Shown: positions 62,031-64,000 of the stretch, one piece after another | How the letters are laid out: the number at the start of each line of letters is the position of its first letter | How positions within the stretch are numbered: the first letter of the stretch is position 1 | Source: Ottelia alismoides | Taxonomy: Eukaryota > Streptophyta > Magnoliopsida > Alismatales > Hydrocharitaceae | Assembly: GCA_037367405.1 (NCBI GenBank) | Contig: JAZKJV010006945.1 | Span: forward strand, 1-64,000 | Length of the DNA stretch: 64,000 bases | Direction: 5' to 3' | Notes under the pieces: model-generated | Told to the model about the DNA's origin: nothing | The model's database searches: none | What the model saw: the letters and a program-made list of their open reading frames with translations, nothing else | Position numbers and translations under genes: made by a program

Positions 62031-64000
62031 TGACGTGTCTATGACCACCCTTGTTTATTCGATCAAATTAATGGTCAAATTAATAATCAAATTCGTTGCA
62101 GTCGGGTAAACAACGCTACATCAAAAATACCACTTAATTAATGTTCATTTAATCGAGAGCGACAGATTTATTTTACTTGGGAAAGCCCAAGGTCGAACTC
62201 AGGGAGGCAGCTATCTCCTTAGGTTAATTTGAAGTGAATTCGGAGGTCCGATTTTTAGAGGATTATTTTTGGTCTTTTTTAGAAATTGTTATGCAATAAA
62301 GGAAAAAACAAATGCAATTTCAGGCCAATTTTAAGGTTAAATCAGATATATGATCAAATGAAGTCCAAAAATTATGAAACTTGGGCAGAATATGAAATGC
62401 AATGAAATTAAGCTACATTAATTTTTGGGGAATTTTCTGACACTTTATGCATTTAATGTGAATAAAGTATGAATGCAAGGTGATTTTTACAAAATTAATT
62501 TTAATAAATACCAACACAATTATTTATAGATATAAAAATTATTATAGATATATCTAAGTATGATGAATCTAGAAAAATTTATAAACCTAAAATTCTATTT
62601 GAATTGGACCTATTAAAAATCAATTAAGAAAAACACTATTCAATTTATTCAAGCCTCATGATGCATGCAAATGCAATGATTTTTGGGCACAATGTAGAAT
62701 AATTTATCCTGTCTAATGTGATTTTTTGGTGATTTTTGTAACAATAAGGAATTTAATATGAATTAAAAGGCACTCAGTGTGAAAAATATAGAAAATTTCA
62801 CCAAAATAATAATATTAAATTCCAGAGATCTCACTAAAATTAAACACGTGTCACATAAGATAAAGGACAAGTTGGGCTACAACATGCAATTTTTTAGAAT
62901 TTAAAAATGATGAAAATGGACACCTAGATATGCGTACAAGAACTAAATTGGAAATACAGAAAATAAAACTTCTGAAAATAAAACGTGCTGACAGGGACTT
63001 AAATGCAATTACCAATAATTGGGGGAGGTGGATGCAAATTCCCACAGAGTCACGCGCTCCTCGCGTACACGCCTGGCAGAGACCAAAGTGCAATTTCCAA
63101 AACCTTCGGGGGCCTCCGTGCAAATTACCCAGCCCTTACGTGGGAGGCACGTGCGGGGCTAGTCTCCAACGTCGATCGAGGCTCGAGAAGAGGCTCTAGT
63201 GGCTCGGATCAGCTTCGGTGCTCCGAGCCTAGGGTCGGGGAAGATGCTCGGGGGAGGATATGTGGCGCGATGTGGACCGTTGGATTAGTGTGTATCCAAC
63301 GACTGCTGGAGCAGCTAGCGTGGTGCCTCTGGAGTCGTCAGATCGCAATGATCCAACGGTGCTGATGACGTCGACATGGTTGACTATTGGTCATTGGATC
63401 GAGATAGATCCAACGGAGACTGGTGCTCGGGGCAGCGGCTACGTGGCGCAACCAGGGCCGCTTGATCTGGATGATCTAACGGCCACGGACTCAAGGGGAT
63501 GTGGCGTGGTGAGGGCCATCGGATCGAGGAGATCCAACAATGGTTGTACGTCTTCTTCTCCGGTCCGCCGCCTCCTGCGGTGGACTTGGTGGGGCTCCAG
63601 CATTGAGCTCCTTGCTCTGCCTCCTCTTCCCATGCTCGGTGTAGCTCGCCGGCGGCCCCCAAGTAGCTTGGATTGATCCTGGGAGTGTCAGGGATCCGTC
63701 GGAGGTCTTGGATGAGGCTGGAGAGATCTGCACATTGGTGACGATGAAGCTCGAGCTAGGCTTCGATGAAGTTCCGGCCAATGAAGCTTGGGGTACCTGT
63801 AGGGTTAGCTGGGGCCAAAGAATGGAGACCGTGCTCGTGAGAGTGCGTGCGAGTGCGGTGAGGCCCAGGAGGGGAAGTGGTGATGGTCGGAGGTGGTGTT
63901 CCTCCGCCGTGAAGGCGAAGCTTTGGTCGGACGAGGTGTTGTGCGTCGTCGGGGCTATCGAAGGGAAGCGCGAAGACCAGAGCTTCAAGGCGAAGCTTGG
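62031..64000 (-). mobile_element. V: minus-strand Athila-like LTR (X subfamily), cut by window end
   Basis: On the minus strand the LTR ends GGTCATAGACACGTCA at 62031. Upstream of that it reads CTCCCTGAGTTCGACCTTGG and AACATTAATTAAGTGG, matching the X LTR at 19407 and 19470. AT-rich to 62950, then GC-rich to the window edge, the same layout as X read backwards. The open stretches in the GC-rich part (for example 63260-63676) follow composition and have no known domain. Confidence 0.72.
63255..63540. repeat. irregular repeats of an ATCCAACGG word in V LTR
   Basis: ATCCAACG recurs at about 63293, 63351, 63408 and 63529, and a variant ATCTAACGG at 63474. The reverse forms CGTTGGAT and CATTGGATCGA also occur. 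Units of 50-65 bp alternate direct and inverted copies. Similar words (GTCCGAT, ATCCGGGCCGTCC) lie in the GC-rich parts of the Y and Z LTRs. Such clusters often mark retrotransposon promoters; function here is inference. Confidence 0.6.

Noticed and set aside
63003..63988. GC-rich ORFs at the right end
   Set aside because: They lie in the V LTR and overlap in opposite directions; no motif is recognisable.

Overview
The window is nuclear DNA from a flowering plant, possibly a monocot, although the species cannot be told from the sequence. The evidence is large AT-rich tracts, Ty3/gypsy retrotransposons of the Athila type primed by tRNA-Asp, a plant hAT MITE, a Mutator-like MITE, a LINE tail and a TTG-tailed SINE fragment. 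I found no convincing intact host gene, tRNA or rRNA. The region looks like pericentromeric or other repeat-dense chromatin.

Bases 1 to about 10520 are mixed, older sequence. They hold a (CT)n microsatellite (475-530), a 198-bp Mutator-type MITE (1373-1570), a near-perfect 84-nt hairpin (3525-3608) and an 805-bp hAT MITE with an exact 8-bp target duplication (4338-5142). A decayed LINE tail (about 7740-8754) follows, and in its A-rich end sits a 1.5-kb element with 92-bp terminal inverted repeats filled with a very GC-rich minisatellite (8755-10267). The rest of this part is unassigned.

From 10521 to the end, almost everything is a nest of related Athila-like LTR retrotransposons. Element W0 (LTR start 10521) is broken by W1 (LTR 11639-15596). 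W1 is broken in its leader by X (LTR 16342-19577), and X is broken in its leader by Y (from 21222). Y has a 4.1-kb 5' LTR, split at 22560/46185 by a 23.6-kb minus-strand block, Z. Z has the order LTR-internal-LTR-internal-LTR, so two element bodies share a middle LTR. Y then continues with its tRNA-Asp primer site (48975), a long leader, decayed gag and pol (51267-57620), a 3' non-coding region and its 3' LTR (from 60496). That 3' LTR is in turn broken at 62031 by V, a minus-strand relative of X that runs off the window.

Y is the only element here whose pol is visible. It carries protease, reverse transcriptase, RNase H and integrase in that order, all damaged by stops and frameshifts. Both Z bodies carry gag and protease but no reverse transcriptase, RNase H or integrase. 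Z therefore looks like a non-autonomous family that would have needed enzymes from a Y-like partner. Y and Z also share an unusual device downstream of the coding region: four imperfect hairpins, each ending in a copy of the polypurine-tract motif TATAGGGGG. This array, and the true polypurine tract of the same motif at the 3' LTR, are the most interesting signals in the window.
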